DNA of 64,000 nucleotides from Ascarosepion bandense (GCA_037127315.1 JBBBDQ010000192.1:667001-731000), one strand, 5' to 3'; counted from the stretch's first letter, positions 32,740-44,870 are shown. Translations and numbers: made by a program. The notes: generated by a model from the letters alone, not told the origin.

Positions 32740-34150
32740 GCATTCAAGGGTTTAAATAGAAAGACCAGTTTCACTGATTTATCTGTACTATGATGGTTTC
32801 TGCACCAGTCCATAGAGCAAGAAAACGTGTTCAGCATCAGATGAGGCTACTGCAGACAGGAGTCGTTTAACCGTAGAAAGTATGACACTGCTCAACACAT
32901 GCATGTGAATCCTACCATTCAATGGTAGAAACCATCTTATATACGGAGTCTGCAAATTTAAATGCCCGAGAAGGAAACCTTATAATAATGGGAACAAGTA
33001 TGGGATATTTTCTCATTGGCATATTCCATTGCAATATTAACTTCCTCCTTTCTTAATGATTTTCCTTGACGATTTTGTTGGCAAAAAGTAGGCTTCTTTT
33101 TTTTTTATTTTCAGAAAATTTTTCAAAATTCTTAAACAATTCTCTCCAAATATCCATTGCTTCAGCAATGATGCATGTGTCACCCAAAATTTTATCCAGA
33201 GCTTTAACTATAGGTTTTATCTGTAAAATCTGTTCACCTGCAGGCCACTTCATTTCCCACTAGTGCATCTACTTTGTTCCTGATAACTTCACAAATTTGG
33301 AAGAGAATTAACCTGTTGTTTATATAACTCTTCAAATAGTCTGACATGTCAGTCAGCAAGTGTCCTGGTGCCATGACAAGACAATTATCCCCTCCCCTTG
33401 TTGCTGGTATTTTACTGAAGCATAATGATTGCTCCAAAAGTATTTAGCCACATGTTATTTTACATTAGAAAGTCCTGAATCATGAGCCAACAGATTTAAA
33501 ATCTATGTTGAACATTCATAAATCAAAACATTCACTTCACTTTCTTCTAATAATTTTCTCATCTTGCTGATATTGGATGCATTAATCTGTTACCACACAC
33601 TACCAAAATAATAGCCAAGGTTTTCTGACATCTTTATTGAAAACATGGCAATTTTCTTAATCTATTTTACAGTGTGGAGTTGATCTGATGTATGTATTGT
33701 GTTCACTAGGCATATGTGAACAATTGTCAGTGACATATAGTGGGCTCATGGTGAATATTTGACTATTCATCTAATGAAAGACACTCATTTTCATGACCAT
33801 TAGCACATTTTCTAGATTGTTTTTCACAGATCATAGGCAGGTACTTATTGGCACTCTTGTTGGAGGTGTGTATCCTGGTATTAGCATCTCTACCATTCTA
33901 TGGGATTGAGGATGTGCACCGATAAAAATAGACAGTTGGTTGCAAATATCATTCTAGCAATTTCTTAATCAAGCTTTGTCTTGTCAGTAGATGTCGTCTT
34001 GACTATAAATATATCCAAGGAAAATTTTCTTTTCAAAGATCTACTTGGCCCAGAAAAGTCTAAGAGTGATAAGGAATTGGGTGGATTTGATATTATAGGA
34101 TACAAATCCGATATCCTTCCAACAAATAATGAAAACAAAAAGTAAAATTG
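32740..34150 (-). mobile_element. hAT-like transposase remnant
   Basis: The minus strand holds broken hAT-type phrases. Near 32,800-32,880 there is AVASSDAEHVF followed by YGLVQ, resembling the dimerisation-domain signature SSAG-ERCFS--G-V-SK. Upstream pieces such as DNCLVMAPGHLL and the segment near 33,900 resemble a DUF659-type core. Stops are frequent and no terminal repeats were identified. The family call is moderate. Confidence 0.45.
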
Positions 34151-34219
34151 CATACCCGCAAAAACGGATCAGAATGACTGAAAACATTTTGGAAAAACCA
34201 GACCAGGGCATATTTCACA

Positions 34220-34870
34220 AGCTGTTATGAATATTAAGGTTCTGGATTCTGATTGGACAGAAAATAGCAAATTGAACTATGACCGGTCAAATTTTCTTAA
34301 CACCTAAAAAATAGGTATGTGGTTTGAACCAATCACATAACCTGATCGAAGTACTTATCCATGTCTCTTGACCAGCCAAAGACAGTCCGATGGGAGCAGG
34401 GATCTGATAAGGACCTTGTCACAATATAAGGGAGGTCTCATCGACATACATTCATTCTTCTTCTCCTTCCTATTTTCCTTTCTTCATCTTCACTCACACG
34501 TCGTCAACAAAACATCTTCAACTGAATCCTAAAAATTAAGTATCATTTTCCTTCATTGCTTTACCTTCCTTTTCACTTTCTTGCTGACCATAAAAAGGAA
34601 AGGGACACAGACTTTACTAGTAACCTGTTAATCTTTCTACATACACACATTCTGCTACTTTTAACTATAAGCTCTGGATTCATTTAACTCCTTTCTACTA
34701 TTTCTCTGGAACATTTAACTCCATACATTTTCTCTTTGAACGTTTGACTCTTACAAATTAACTGTGTACATTTTCTATTTGAACATTTTACTTCTTACAA
34801 AAATTTATTCTGTTCAGTTAATAAAATTCCACTTATTTTATAAACAAAACACTTTTATTCTTCCACCCTT
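34220..34870 (+). mobile_element. Possible LTR control region
   Basis: CCAAT-box-like AACCAATCACATAAC (34,330 region), a TATA-like ACAATATAAGGG (34,420), a long pyrimidine-rich leader with two or three repeats of a TTTGAACRTTT-ACT unit, and AATAAA near 34,820 occur in the order expected of a solo LTR. The ends and target duplication were not found, so this is a suggestion only. Confidence 0.3.
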
Positions 34871-36090
34871 CAATCAACCTTCTGATATTTTAAATAGTCG
34901 GGATTTTGGTTGTGTAGGCACAAGGCCAATTTAATAAGCAAAGCCAAGTCCTCTAAAATATTCTCATTGATGTAATGGATGTACAGCCTATTTAAAAAAA
35001 AAAATTAAAAAAAAAAAACCAATAACTATTATCAATAGGATGCCCAACTCAGTTGGATGGTGGTCCCTCTCCAACAACATATTGCAACCTCTGACTGAAA
35101 TCTTTTTAGGACATCATTTTCTAAATAATCCAGGATACTACTTGCTCCTGAAGATTTCATATTTTCCCCTTATGTCTAAATACCAGCAAATTTAACTAAA
35201 TTTATTCTTACCGTTTTTATGATGTTTGGTTAATAATAAAAGTATTTATAAAAGCAGGGACAAATTAAAAAACGAATTTTAAGAAAATATAATTATGTAT
35301 GTATATTTATTAAAGCATGTTAAATTTTTAATAAAAACGCTGAAACAGTTCAATTTTTGAAAGAATTTTTTTTAAAAAATTGAAAAGTTCAAATGAATTC
35401 ATTTTCTCAACTGGAAATTACATGAAAAACGAGATTCCGTTTCAGGTTCACAATATTTTGTGACTGCGAAAAATTGGTCCCCTAAAAACTGATACTCATG
35501 ACGAAATTTGATTAACTTAAAAGTATAAAGCAATACTATGATGCTTTAACTTAAAGAATAAAAAAAATGTCATGTAATAAACCAAAAAATTTAGATGGTG
35601 TTTGTAACTGATTGAAGTACAAAATCCAAGGGAAATAATCAAGTTTATCACTAATGTTTTCATCCTGGAATTTTAAATAAGTTTACGTCTAAATTGATTT
35701 ATGTAGTTTTGGAGGTAAAATATGAATCTCAAGTAATGTTGATTATATCTGTTAACAATAACATTCATTTCCCAAATTGAAGGAGGGGTTCTCAGATAAT
35801 TTAAAATTTCCTAGAATTTATTTTTACTGTTTTTTTTGGGTTTTTTTTTTTTTGGTGGGGGGATTTAAGGTTTTCTAGGTCTTGGAAATTTAGATGTAAA
35901 TTTTAAGGGTGTGGGAACCCTGAGTACATCATAATTAAAAGCATGGAAAGTAACCATTTTTACCTGTATCATTTTCTTTAATGACTTCTTGGAGCTGGGC
36001 ATTCTGGCATTTCATTGTGGGTTTCTTGCAACGAGACCTTGTAACTCTAGTTAATATCCTTTCCCAGATTTAAAAATTTTAGAGTACTGC
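34871..36090. other. Intergenic, nothing recognised
   Basis: AT-rich sequence with poly-T and poly-A runs (for example near 35,828-35,855). No gene or repeat was assigned. Confidence 0.4.
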
Positions 36091-36097
36091 TAAAAAA

Positions 36098-36190
36098 CAG
36101 AAAGCAATGGCAACCTACTGCGGGATAATCTTCTGCCCAGACATGATCGCCCAAAACGAGTATCACATATGGCACTTAACTGACTGACTG
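36098..36190 (+). mobile_element. SINE family A, 3' fragment
   Basis: GAAAGCAATGGCAACCTACT, GGGATAATCTTCTGCCCAG and ATCACATATGGCACTTAACT match the end of the SINE at 25,770-25,885. The tRNA-like head is absent. Confidence 0.7.
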
Positions 36191-37815
36191 CTATATCAGA
36201 TCACTTTTTCTACTAAAAGGGTTTTTTTTTTTGTTTAAGCAATATGATGTTTTCATGTATGATTTATTACGTAGCCTAACATTTGGACAATTTAGATATC
36301 TTGGGTGTTTCGGTTAAATTGTGATGAAAATTCAGTCAGATATTGCTGGAAAAAATGGTTAATTTGGCAATCCTAGATTGTTTACAAGCAACATTTGTTT
36401 TTTCTATTAGGTCTATTTTGGGTCATAAGTTTTATAGTCTAGTTAACTGCATAGAATTTATGATTTTCAGTTGAGAAGATCAGAAAAAGAAATGGATGAC
36501 AGATTGTTTGTATCTTAAGGAAACTGATTCAAAAATGTTTCCAACCGAATCTTTTGTTAGTTCAACAACGCTTCTAGCTATGGAAATGTAAAGTGATCAT
36601 TAGAGGAAATAGCAATGCACATAAAAAGCAACAATTTTATTTGTGGTGAAACTGTTTTACTACTCATGATATTTTTTTTTTTCAGAATAAAACACTAAAT
36701 TTAAACATCAAGTTATAATTTTATTTCTTTGAAAATGCTTCTTTATACTTTTTTTTAAAACTTAAATTTATAAGTATAATATCATATTTTTGAAAGGTGA
36801 CATTTCAACATGTCTATATATGATGTGTATGGATCTTGAATTTTAAATATCTTGAAAAGTGAAAATGGAGGAAAATGAGATACATTTTCATCATTTGATA
36901 TTTTTTATTTCTGGAAAGATAAAAATACTGTGTAAACAAAAAAGTACATGCCTTTCATTGAGATGTCATAGCTAAGAATATTGTCTGTAAGTGCTTTGCT
37001 ATTTTCAGGAATGGAAATTTTGATCTGGAAGATATTGGTAATGACCAAATTGAAATTCTGATTATAAATAATCCAGGTCACATGAATTGGAATATTGCAG
37101 TGATACATCATGTATCTCATATAAGCTTTGTAAGGCATGTGAAAACATTTGGATACATAAATTACTTCATGATTTAACTGACAAAAAATTTAATGGACTG
37201 CATTTCCATCTATGATTCTCTTCTTAAATGCAATAAAAACAATCCATTTCTGAAAAGAACAATCACAGCAATGAAAAATAGATTACTTACAACAATAGGA
37301 AGCAAAAAAGGTTTCGTGAGGTGAGACAAAACAAGTAACTCTAAAAGTTGGTCTGCATTCAAAGGTGATGCTGTGCATTTGGTAGGATTGAAAGAGTTTT
37401 GTGTTTTACAAACTTTTCACCTTCTGCAAAATCAAATGTTGACTTCAGAAAAGTACTATTCTCCATTGAATCAGAACACTTGACCTCATGTCTATTTACT
37501 GACCCAGTAGAAATTGGTACAGCCTGGTTGCAATGGTCTGCTATACTCCCCCACCCTCAATCACATTATTTCACACCTTTGAATTACTATTTATTTCAAT
37601 TCCTACTAAATTCTATTAATGAAAAAGAACTGCAATTCTCTAGAAGTTTATAAAATCCACATAAACTAGTTCAGTACTTAAAAAGTCTGAAAGCCATAGT
37701 CTATTCACAAAGAACAATAGTTGTTTCTTTTTCTACAAAAACAAGTAAAATAAAATACTAAACCATTTTGAAATATTAGCACTTTGAATAAGAATATGAA
37801 TTATAGATGGTATCT
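36191..37815. other. Intergenic, nothing recognised
   Basis: AT-rich, with small open stretches that show no family motif. Confidence 0.4.
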
Positions 37816-37819
37816 AAGG

Positions 37820-37890
37820 TCAGCTTAGCTCAATGTGGAGAGAATGGTTAGCAAACTAGTTTAACAGTACAATGTGTTCCGTTCCAACAT
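37820..37890 (+). mobile_element. tRNA-like element (possible SINE head)
   Basis: TTAGCTCAATGTGG (A-box-like) and TGTTCCGTTCCAAC (B-box-like) are about 50 bases apart, the spacing of a tRNA promoter. There is no closed acceptor stem, so a SINE or tRNA pseudogene is more likely than a working tRNA. Confidence 0.35.
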
Positions 37891-38928
37891 CACCAGATGA
37901 CTGGCACTAAGCTGAACTAAACTATGTATACTAGCCATAGATATTTACAACCCTGCACCAAAATTGGTTTTAAGCCACCTGCAATCTCTTAAGGCTTAAT
38001 GAACTTCAAAAATTAGCAGTTATTGAAAGTTTTGCATTATTTTTTGTTATATAAAATAATTTTTCACATTACAGCACTGATATAACATGTTGCATTTAAA
38101 TAAATTAGAGATTCAATTTGAAACCAATCACAACCTCCCTGATAACATTTTTTTTTTATATTCAAGCAAAGATGAAAGAAGTTTGTTCTGGTATTGGTTA
38201 GATAGATTATTTTTTTATGGTAAATGGAAAACAAAAATTTTGAATGACAATTGTAAATAGGTTCTTCAGAAATGAAAATCTGGAAACTGAGTTACCATTT
38301 TGAAAAAGTGTAACAAAATCACTTGACTCTTTCACTGTCAGCTGTCATGTCTCCACAGCTTGCCTTTTTGCTGCTCTCAGCAATACTTGTTAATGTTAGT
38401 TGTTACTTTGCTTTTTTTTTTGTCTTTGGGTTACTTGTTACTTGAAGCATTTATTTATAGTATTTTGACACAAAAATATAATTACGTATTAGTTTCCTAA
38501 AACTTAAACCTTAAACTAAATAATTGATATTATTAATTGATGTGATTGTGAATAAAGTGGTGGCAAATGATTATTGGAACATTTTTCTAGCAACTTAACG
38601 TGGAAGTATTGTCACATCTTTTTTACAAACTTTTACTTCAAGTGATGGGCAAACAAGTTTTTCAATCTAGCTAGCTAGTTTAATTACTTGACGAAAACTC
38701 TTTTAGGTCAAAAAGAAAATTTGACGTGATTATGAAAAAAATTTATAACACAAACAGTTGCAATGAGCTGGTATTTCAATACTAGTTGAATAATGAGAAC
38801 GAGAAACAGTTAAAAGTTAATCGAATTTATATTCCGTAAGAAAAATAGTGTTTAGAATATAAGTTTTTTACTTTCAGGTAAAAGTTTTTTGTTTTTTCAT
38901 TTTTATAACGGAATTCGATATTTTTAGG
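37891..38928. other. Region downstream of ARL6, nothing recognised
   Basis: AT-rich intergenic sequence between the tRNA-like element and the 15-T run that lies downstream of ARL6. Confidence 0.4.
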
Positions 38929-39076
38929 TTTTTTTTTTTTTTTCGTTGTTAATCTTATTGTCAATACTTTTCAACATATTTCATCCTTCGATTAAAGATG
39001 AAATCATAATTAGACATTTCATTTCATTTCTGCAATTCGCTGTCCGTGCCAAGCAAATTTGTATCAGAAAATTGTC

Positions 39077-39082
39077 TTTATT
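39077..39082 (-). terminator. ARL6: ARL6 polyadenylation signal AATAAA
   Basis: On the minus strand AATAAA begins only two bases after the ARL6 stop codon, implying a very short 3'UTR. A run of 15 A on the minus strand (38929-38943) lies about 135 bases further on; it could be a longer 3' end or a retrocopy tail. Confidence 0.5.
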
Positions 39083-39084
39083 AA

Positions 39085-39651
39085 TTAGTTCTTGTTAGAA
39101 GCTGCAATAATCTGTTCTGTGAGCCAAGTAATCCCTTCATTAATTCCTTCTCCAGTCAGGGCATTACTGCAGCAAATATGCCATGGCCGATTTTGATATT
39201 GATCTAGGCCCAACGAATTGATACATTTTACTCTTGATATGGAGTCTCGTAGATCCATCTTATTGGCATAGAATAACAGAGGAATATATCGGTCTTTGAT
39301 GTTTTGGTGTGACAGGAGATGTTCAAGTTCGTCCTTAGCAACAACCATTCGAATGTGATCACTACTGTCCAGCACAAAGATAATGCCATGACAATCCTTA
39401 TAATAATGTTCCCACAGGCTACGATAGCGACCCTGGCCTGACATGTCAAATGCTGAAAATGACAACGATTTAGTCTGAAATTGTTCCACATTGAATCCAA
39501 CAGTTGGTACAATATCCTGTGATCTCACCTCGGGAGGTTTTAAATAATTAAGAATCGTACTTTTTCCACTATTATCCAAACCTACAACTAAAATATTAGC
39601 TTCTCTTTTTTTAATGCCAAACCAGCGAGCTAGTGTATCCAAAATACCCAT
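39085..39651 (-). CDS. ARL6: ARL6/BBS3 small GTPase, intact single-exon frame
   Basis: ARL6 is an Arf-family GTPase that in its GTP form recruits the BBSome coat to membranes for trafficking in and out of cilia (family knowledge). The 188-residue frame equals the family length (186 in human). Visible motifs are an amphipathic N-terminus starting MGILDTLARWFGIKK, P-loop GLDNSGKS (24-31), switch I VPTVGF with T50, DMSGQGRYR (69-77), LWEHYYK, NKMDLRD (130-136) and the G5-like loop C-S-N-A (161-164). The WHIC segment and RMVVAK are ARL6-like rather than ARL3-like. The start is the ATG at the conserved MG. The coding frame has no intron, whereas ARL6 is usually multi-exonic, so an expressed retrocopy is possible. 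Nothing in the frame is broken. Confidence 0.93.
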   Translation of the reverse strand: MGILDTLARWFGIKKREANILVVGLDNSGKSTILNYLKPPEVRSQDIVPTVGFNVEQFQTKSLSFSAFDMSGQGRYRSLWEHYYKDCHGIIFVLDSSDHIRMVVAKDELEHLLSHQNIKDRYIPLLFYANKMDLRDSISRVKCINSLGLDQYQNRPWHICCSNALTGEGINEGITWLTEQIIAASNKN

Positions 39652-39713
39652 GACAACTTTACAAAAATCTAACGGTCATTTGGAAATATGATTCGTTTAG
39701 TCGGTGTGTCAAA

Positions 39714-39825
39714 CTGAAAAAAAAAATATATTGCTTACTGTGATGATGCGAAAAAGTCGAGCGTAGCAAAATCACATGTACAATGTTTGTTTAAGAACTA
39801 CATTAGCTTGACAGCCATTACTCAC
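39714..39825 (-). other. ARL6: Candidate 5'UTR intron of ARL6
   Basis: On the minus strand a strong acceptor (ten T then CAG, at 39714-39725) lies 62 bases upstream of the ARL6 ATG. A good donor, GTTG then GTGAGT, starts at 39825. Together they would remove a 112-nt intron, leaving an untranslated first exon ending at 39826. This is splice-site reasoning only; a T-rich AG can arise by chance in AT-rich DNA. Confidence 0.35.
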
Positions 39826-39887
39826 CAACGGTAACTAAGCAAAATCTTTGCTGCGAGGTATTTAGCAACAATGTGGTAACAAAAAAA

Positions 39888-39891
<4 letters not shown>

Positions 39892-39934
<43 letters not shown>
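39892..39934 (+). repeat. AT dinucleotide microsatellite
   Basis: A pure alternating TA run of about 43 bases lies just upstream of the ARL6 5' region. Confidence 0.95.
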
Positions 39935-39939
<5 letters not shown>

Positions 39940-40747
39940 AAAAATTTCAACCACTTGAAAGCTAAAACTAATCTGCTTCCGAGCAGCTTTTTAAAATATT
40001 TACTAACTGCGAGTCACTTACACTAGTGAAATTATTTGTGGAATGTAGTTAACTTTCTGTGGCGACCAATTAGAAAATAGAAGGTATTTCCATTTATGTT
40101 CTCAAATCACTAAAACAAAATTTGAAAGTATTCGAATTTGAATTAACAGTGTTTTAGAATCAATTACTTAAGTAAATATAGAAAGCTGATAGATATACTA
40201 CACAATACAATGCGTACACTTTTACAGTTAATAATTTACTTTTTTACTTGTTGCTTAGTTTCCATTTTTTAGTTTTTTAAATTACCTCAACCATGTTTCT
40301 ACTTAAGTACTAGTGTTAATATTACATAGTAATTTTTCAGTTTATTTTTTTCGATGTTTAAAATAAAAATGACAAGTAATTAGAAATATCGACACGAATT
40401 TTATTAAAATACGCATTAAGAAAAATTTCTTTTTCGTTATAATGAATGAAGACTTTGTGAGTCAACGAGGTCTGGTAGGTAGTGTAAAAAAAGTTCAACC
40501 AAATTTTCTTTTTTGTAGTCTTACAATCTGTTTTTATCGTTATTCTTTTTCTCGCTTTTCAATTTTTCATTAACTAAGTGTTATTGTTGGTTTTAAACGA
40601 ATCAAGCTTCCGATCAATCAAGCTTTTCACAATTATACTGCTCACCTTAATTTTTATTCACACATTTTTAAAAAATTTAAGAGCCCGTAGGAAAATCGTG
40701 ATGAGTAGGCCTACGCTTTGTAAGGAAAGGTTAAGGAAACCAGAAAT

Positions 40748-40792
40748 ATTTTAATTTAAAATAGGTAATTATTACCTATTTTAAATTAAAAT
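40748..40792. repeat. Palindrome 1: 22-bp arms, 1-nt spacer
   Basis: Arms 40748-40769 and 40771-40792 are perfect reverse complements around a single T at 40770 (centre ATAGGTAAT-T-ATTACCTAT). A second palindrome with the same arm and spacer length follows at 40834-40878. Confidence 0.85.
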
Positions 40793-40833
40793 TGTTTAAA
40801 TTAAATTAATTTGTTTAATTGTTTAAATTAAAA

Positions 40834-40878
40834 TTGTTTTATTAAATATTATTACCGTAATAATATTTAATAAAACAA
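40834..40878. repeat. Palindrome 2: 22-bp arms, 1-nt spacer
   Basis: Arms 40834-40855 and 40857-40878 are perfect reverse complements around a single C at 40856. The centre is ATTAC-C-GTAAT and the outer ends are TTGTTTTATT and AATAAAACAA. Confidence 0.85.
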
Positions 40879-41434
40879 GAAATATTTTTAAATCTGTTTA
40901 ATTTGTATTCTAAAACTAAATGGTCGTTTTTTTTATGAATTAATTTAATGTTTTTCGATAATTGTCGTTGTTGTTTTTTGTTTTTTTACGGTAAATTTTA
41001 GTTTTATGTCCCGAAGGCATTTATTTATCCCTTAATCAAATTTTTCCAAAATATTCTTATTTCTGTGCAAATGTATGCTGAACTCCAATCAACAATTAGA
41101 TATTTTAGAAACCTACCTTTTTTTTATGTTAACGACCAGAAAAAAAAATCGAACTTCTCGCTCTTTTTGTCACCCACAACTATCTTTATCAGAAGACATT
41201 CGGTGCTGAATATATATCATCATAACCAGAAACTAAAAATGTGCAAGATTGTATGCGACTGAATAAAAGGGAATACTAAACTAGAACCATATTCATGACC
41301 ATCTTCACCAGAATGTGGCGAGAAAGTAGAAAACTAGTGCTGTAACTTCTAACTTCAGCCACTTCTGAAATTCACCAAGCAATTAAGGGTTCAGAAAATC
41401 TGCTGTATCAATTATTCCATAGGAGTACTACACA
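40879..41434. other. Intergenic, nothing recognised
   Basis: AT-rich sequence with no assigned motif. Confidence 0.4.
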
Positions 41435-41520
41435 ATTTACATTATTCAGGATATTGTCCTCATCTTGGTTGTACAATGTTTCTTCAGGTGCTAGGAATTT
41501 CAAACTGAACCCTTTATTAC
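41435..41520 (-). repeat. Dispersed repeat M, copy 3
   Basis: ATTGTCCTCATCTTGGTTG and GTGCTAGGAATTTCAAACTG match the copies at 28,130 (reverse) and 31,225 (same strand). Confidence 0.5.
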
Positions 41521-41539
41521 AATTATTTTACATTTCTTG

Positions 41540-41705
41540 TGCAAAGCCTCTTTTGGTAGTTATGAGTTATCTCTAAGTTACTTGTTCACCAAATGAACTC
41601 ACAACTCTTTGGGTCAAGTTACCAGAACTAATCAACATCCATATCCACTGGGCCATGTGTCCTTAAGAACAAAAATAACAGAATTTCTGGGACTTATAAA
41701 TCTAA
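41540..41705 (-). mobile_element. SINE family B, copy 2
   Basis: It shares CTTTTGGTAGT-ATGAGTTATCT, ACAACTCTTTGGGTCAAGT and TATCCACTGGGCCATGTG with the copy at 27,930-28,110, in the same orientation. The tRNA-like A and B boxes read on the minus strand. Confidence 0.6.
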
Positions 41706-41720
41706 TGTTTAGTAACCACT

Positions 41721-41910
41721 TTTTACCAGAGTTCATATTGCAGTTTTTGATGTTAATGGTTTTCTCTAGTATTTTTTGATGTTAATGATTTTCTCTAATA
41801 TATTTTTTTACCAGAGTTCATATTGCAATTTTGATGTTAATGGTTTTCTGTAGTAATTTTTTTTACCAGAGCTCATATTGCAATTTTTGACACTAATGAC
41901 TTTCTCTGGC
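41721..41910 (+). repeat. Tandem repeat, ~55-bp units
   Basis: TTTTACCAGAG-TCATATTGCA starts units at about 41,721, 41,806 and 41,861. Each unit is followed by TTTTTGATGTTAATGGTTTT and TCTCTAGTA-like sequence. The first unit has an extra partial copy of about 34 bases. Confidence 0.65.
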
Positions 41911-41934
41911 ACTCCATATTGCTGGTTTCCATAT

Positions 41935-42375
41935 TGTATTCATCTCTATGCTTGATCAGCTTATGAAATATTTACAGCCTAACATATGTGCTGATTCCTT
42001 AAGTTTATATAATTTCTAGTGGCATTCTCTATCTATTATTTCAACTTCATCCCATAGGGGCGGTGATCCCCTTTCTCTCTCCATATGTGGTCAGCTATGC
42101 CTGATTTTTCTATCTCTCCTCGTGTTATGGCCTTGCGATTTTCTTAAGGGAGCAGCCTGTTTCTCCTTTATATATCTTTCCACAGCTACATAGAATGGTG
42201 TACACACAGTCCTTATGTCCTCCTCTGTTGGTAATCTTACATAAGAGTATTTGATAAGCGCAGTCCTATATCCTACTAATATCTCACTGGTTTCTGCTAA
42301 CAATGTAAAAATAAAGTATTCCAAATAGACTGTGGAAACATTAGCAATAAAAACCCTTAGGAAAAACTTCATATA
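41935..42375 (-). mobile_element. Probable Penelope-like element, GIY-YIG-type C-terminal remnant
   Basis: On the minus strand an open stretch (42,091-42,372) is followed, after a frameshift, by ADHIWREKGDH, LWDEVEIIDRECH and KLKESAHML, then SSIEMNTIWKP. The pattern KS-IADH, then IIDRE--W--RK-KE, then an S-EMN-IW end is typical of the C-terminal part of Penelope-like GIY-YIG nucleases. The N-terminal catalytic GIY and YIG motifs are not clear, so the call is moderate. Confidence 0.45.
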
Positions 42376-42619
42376 GATATTTATTGTGGCTGATACTACA
42401 AAATCACTATTGACTTCCTAAGTCACTATAGACTAACAGTAGAGTAAAAACAAGTTGATTGACACAATTACCAATAGGCAAAGCGATGCCAAGTTGTCAA
42501 TTTGTGTTTTATACATTTCAATCATTGAGAATGAAAATGCAAAGGAAACCTTACAAAAAATTAAGGAAAGCTACCCAAATCTGATATCTCTCCATGGGGA
42601 CCCTTACACAAAAAAGTAA

Positions 42620-44870
42620 AAAATATTTTACAGAATTGAAATAGGTAGCAATCCTCCTGTATTTACGAAAGTGTGACTGCTGTCAAAGCAAAAGTTTGAT
42701 TTAATGAAGGAAGAATTTAAAAAGCTTCAATGAACTGGCATAATTTCGCCTTCAAAGTCAGAGTGGAGTTGGACACTCTACATAGTACTGAAATCGGATG
42801 GCACATAAAAACCAGTGGGCAGCTACTAACAGCTAAATAGCATTATGATACCCAATATCAACTCACGAGCAACAAAATTACATTGAAAAAAATATATTTT
42901 CAAAAATTAATCTGTCCTCAGCATATCACCAGATACAAGTTCATCTTGATGATGTATGTAAATCTACTCTCTTCACAAAACCTGATTTATTTGAATATAA
43001 CTACATGCCTTTTGGGCTGCGGAACTCCACAAGTATCTTCCAAAGGATGATGGGTGACATTTTCCAGGACTTTGAGCATACAGTTGTGTACATTGATAAC
43101 ATCCTAATATGCTCCAGCCATGCGGATTCTCATCCTAAATATCTAGACCAAGAATTTCAGAAGCTAAGTGAGTACAGTCTTACAGTTTCAAAATGTATTT
43201 TCAGTGGTACAGAACTTGTCTTCTTGGGATTTAATATTTCAAAAGAAGGAATTACACCCAGTCCTAATAAGCTTCAGGACCTGAACAATTTTCCTCCTCC
43301 AATGATTCTAAAACACTATGGCAATTTGTTGGAATGGTCAATTTTTACAGAAAATTAATACCAATAGAAGTTTAGTGACTTAATTTTTTTATTCATAGAA
43401 TGTATCTGTTTGAATCTTAATGCAAAACAACTGATTTTAACTGCAAAAGAATTAATTTTTTTTTCCAGTTTTTGGAGAAGTCATTATCAAATGTAACAAC
43501 ATTAGTCTTCCCAGATTTGAATGTTAGATATTATCAACTTTTCACAGATAGTTCAAATTATGCTTTGCATCAAATTACAAACAACTAGCTTGTTCCCATT
43601 GGTTTCTTCTCTGGAAAGTTATCACAGCTCCAACAAATATATTCCACCTTTGATTGTGAGTTGCTTGCTGAATATCTAGCGTTGTTACACTTTAAACACC
43701 TCATAGATGGTAGGGATATACTCTGTTAATGCATCATAAATCTCTTTGTAGTGCCTTTCCTAGCCATTTGCTGTTGGAGTCAAACAGACAAAAGCATCAT
43801 TTGAGCTTTTTAAGTGAATATATTACAAATATTTCTCATATGAGACTATGAAAATATCATTGCAGACTGCTTATCAAGTCCAGCTAATGCTGTAACAATA
43901 GCTCTTTGTAATTTACAGAAAATTATCAATCATTAGCATTCTGATGAAAAACTTAATTGAAAGACTGTTTCAAACCTTACTATACAAATTAAAACCAATT
44001 TATAATGGGCAACATGTCTCTAACATTTCCAAGACCTTTTTACTGCAGAAACTCAGGAAATCTGTATTTGATAGTCTGCATGCATTATCATACCCAGGAA
44101 TATCAACCACCCTAAAATTAAAATCTAGGTATTACTGGCCATGGATGAACAAATCAAAGTATTCTGCAAAGAGGGCCAAATTTGCCAGCAAGCAAAAATT
44201 ATTAAGGATACTAAGAGTGACGTACAACCTTTCAAACAGTGCATATTGATGTTGTGGGTCCACTACCACCCAAAAAAAATTAACAGTTTTCTATTTTTCA
44301 CTATATCAGTATCTATGACAAGGTTACTAGATGGATAGAGGTGGCTTCTCTAACTGAAATAACTGCACAAAATGTCTCTACTGCTTTTATTGAAAAATGG
44401 TTATCAAGTTTCAGAGTACTATCACTGATAGAGGTAGTCAGTTTCAGTCATAGTTGTTTTCAGAGCTGTCAAAGATTGTAGTTGTTCATAGACTAAGAAC
44501 AACTGCGTACAAACCTAAGACAACGGATTGATTAAATGCACACATAGGATGCTAAAAACGGCAATAATTGCAAGATAGGACTCATGACTATGAACCCTAC
44601 ATTTTGAACTGTTAGTTATCAGAATTACATCCAACGAATCATCTTATGCACCATATACAGCAATGACAGGGTGTAATGTTCGAATTCTGAGATAATTGAA
44701 ACCTTCAGTTGTCTTGAAACTGACAAAAATACATGATATTGGTAAAGCAATACCAGCACAAAGAGATACCTCACCAGATGTCAACAGAACTATGGAGACA
44801 AAATAGCAAAACACAAAAAGAACTAAGTCTGGAAGATCAGTTACATTAGAAAAGAGATAATACATATCAC
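42620..44870 (+). mobile_element. Ty3/gypsy element B, degraded pol
   Basis: The plus strand encodes, with many frameshifts, reverse transcriptase (FDLMKEEFKKLQ and SEW near 42,690-42,770; FTKPDLFEYNYMPFGLRNST then VVYIDNILICSS at 43,005-43,150, with the usual YIDD changed to YIDN), an RNase H-like zone, the integrase zinc domain (SYPGISTTLKLKSRYYWPWM, 44,090-44,145) and integrase core pieces (TDRGSQFQS, AYKPKT). The C-terminus fades near 44,830. LTRs were not found. Confidence 0.8.
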
